NCBI GenBank assembly: GCA_964342835.1
Contig: CAYFGJ010000018.1
Location: forward strand, 1-14,152
From: GCA-2716945 sp964342835
GTDB lineage: Bacteria > Pseudomonadota > Gammaproteobacteria > GCA-002705445 > GCA-002716945
Direction of reading: 5' to 3'
Length of the DNA stretch: 14,152 nucleotides
Shown: one piece after another, positions 13,668 to 14,152 of the stretch
Layout: each line of letters starts with the position of its first letter
Numbering within the stretch: the stretch's first letter is position 1
Notes under the pieces: generated by a model
What the model saw: only the letters and a program-made list of their open reading frames with translations
Database searches by the model: none
Told to the model about the DNA's origin: nothing
Position numbers and translations under genes: made by a program

Positions 13668-14152
13668 TTATTAAGTTTTATAGTAATTTCAGCAATCCTT
13701 GCTCCAAATGATTTACAAATTTCTTTTTCGTCATTACTTAAATCTTGAGATTCATTGAAAGATACATGGCTAGGACCATAAGGAGTACCTCCTGTTTTAG
13801 TAGATATAAGTGATTTTTCACTATATGGTACACCAACTATTAACATTCCATGATGTAATAACGGCAACATCATAGATATTAAAGTTGTTTCTTGTCCACC
13901 ATGCATACTTGATGTAGAAGTAAATACACCAGCTGGTTTTCCTGTAAGTGTTCCTTGTAACCATTCTGCAGTTGTCTTGTCTAAGAAACCTTTTAAAGGT
14001 GATGCCATATTACCAAAATGAGTAGGACTTCCTAAAATAAGTCCCGAACAATTTTTTAAATCGTTTGTATCTGCTATTGGGTCAGAGTCTTCATGTGAGT
14101 TTTTATCAGATTTAACTGTCCTCAAAACAGCATTGGCACCATCAACTGATTC
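13664..14152 (-). CDS. wrbA: WrbA-type NAD(P)H:quinone oxidoreductase (partial, N-terminus off the window)
   Basis: Flavodoxin-fold FMN enzyme that reduces quinones by two electrons, limiting redox cycling; soluble tetramer in the family. 162 residues are visible; the frame is open to the right edge (first visible residues ESVDGANAVLR), so the TTG at 14125 is internal, not the start. WrbA proteins have about 200 residues, so some 35 are missing, including the first phosphate-binding loop. Visible FMN/NADH-site features are GLILGSPTHFGNMASPLKGFLDKT, then GVFTSTSSMHGGQETTL, LLHHGM and the TGGTPYGPSHVS loop. The gene converges on hda with a four-base overlap. A WrbA-like gene near hda fits the synteny of other Gammaproteobacteria. 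The symbol is given on family grounds. Confidence 0.9.
   Translation of the reverse strand, partial: ESVDGANAVLRTVKSDKNSHEDSDPIADTNDLKNCSGLILGSPTHFGNMASPLKGFLDKTTAEWLQGTLTGKPAGVFTSTSSMHGGQETTLISMMLPLLHHGMLIVGVPYSEKSLISTKTGGTPYGPSHVSFNESQDLSNDEKEICKSFGARIAEITIKLNN

Noticed and set aside
13659..13672. Perfect 14-base palindrome AATAATTAATTATT at the hda/wrbA junction
   Set aside because: Composed only of A and T in an AT-rich region and made largely by the two overlapping TAA stops; too weak for a terminator.
13664..14125. TTG at 14125 as the start of the flavodoxin gene
   Set aside because: The frame stays open to the window edge with family-like residues (SVDGANAVLR), so the true start is outside the window.

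Overview
The window is a very AT-rich, gene-dense bacterial chromosome segment. By eye it is only about a quarter G+C. It holds about 19 protein genes, almost all complete, with spacers under 100 bases and many start/stop or tail-to-tail overlaps. No tRNA, rRNA, insertion sequence, CRISPR array or long non-coding stretch was seen. The order hda / purM-purN-DUF3108, with a WrbA-type flavodoxin gene beyond hda, is a familiar gammaproteobacterial arrangement. Together with the extreme AT content and compactness, this suggests a streamlined free-living, perhaps marine, gammaproteobacterium (SAR86-like). The exact clade is inference.

Layout. (1) 1-2838, plus strand: the tail of an unidentified gene, then a GT4 glycosyltransferase, a class I methyltransferase and an LPG-synthase-type 'flippase' membrane protein. 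All are joined by overlapping stops and starts. They converge on a minus-strand RibD-C-type pyrimidine/pterin reductase (2819-3679) that lacks the deaminase domain. This block is the least understood and most interesting part: a probable small pathway that makes, glycosylates, methylates and perhaps translocates a molecule, possibly pteridine- or pyrimidine-derived. (2) 3689-3931: a very short DUF502-like membrane protein. (3) 3932-5254, minus strand: an overlapping operon in the order MOSC protein (YiiM-like), CHCC zinc-finger protein, HisI. (4) 5284-10566, plus strand: an EamA/DMT exporter, DUF1244 protein, MoeB-type E1-like enzyme, MoaA, a small membrane protein, MoaD, MoaE and ArgG. This is a molybdenum-cofactor block (MoeB, MoaA, MoaD, MoaE) ending in the arginine gene argG. 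MoaC, MoeA, MogA and MobA are not here and must be elsewhere if the pathway is complete. (5) 10570-12916, minus strand: purM-purN-DUF3108, two consecutive steps of early purine synthesis plus a secreted protein. (6) 12969-13667: Hda, the DnaA-inactivating AAA+ protein, diverging from purM. (7) 13664 to the right edge, minus strand: a WrbA-like NAD(P)H:quinone oxidoreductase, cut by the window edge.

The Mo-cofactor genes and the divergently transcribed MOSC protein sit only 29 bases plus one exporter gene apart. MOSC proteins of the YiiM type act with molybdenum cofactor in detoxifying N-hydroxylated bases, so regions 3 and 4 may be functionally linked. Recognisable Shine-Dalgarno sequences are few. 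Many genes appear to rely on translational coupling to the gene before them.
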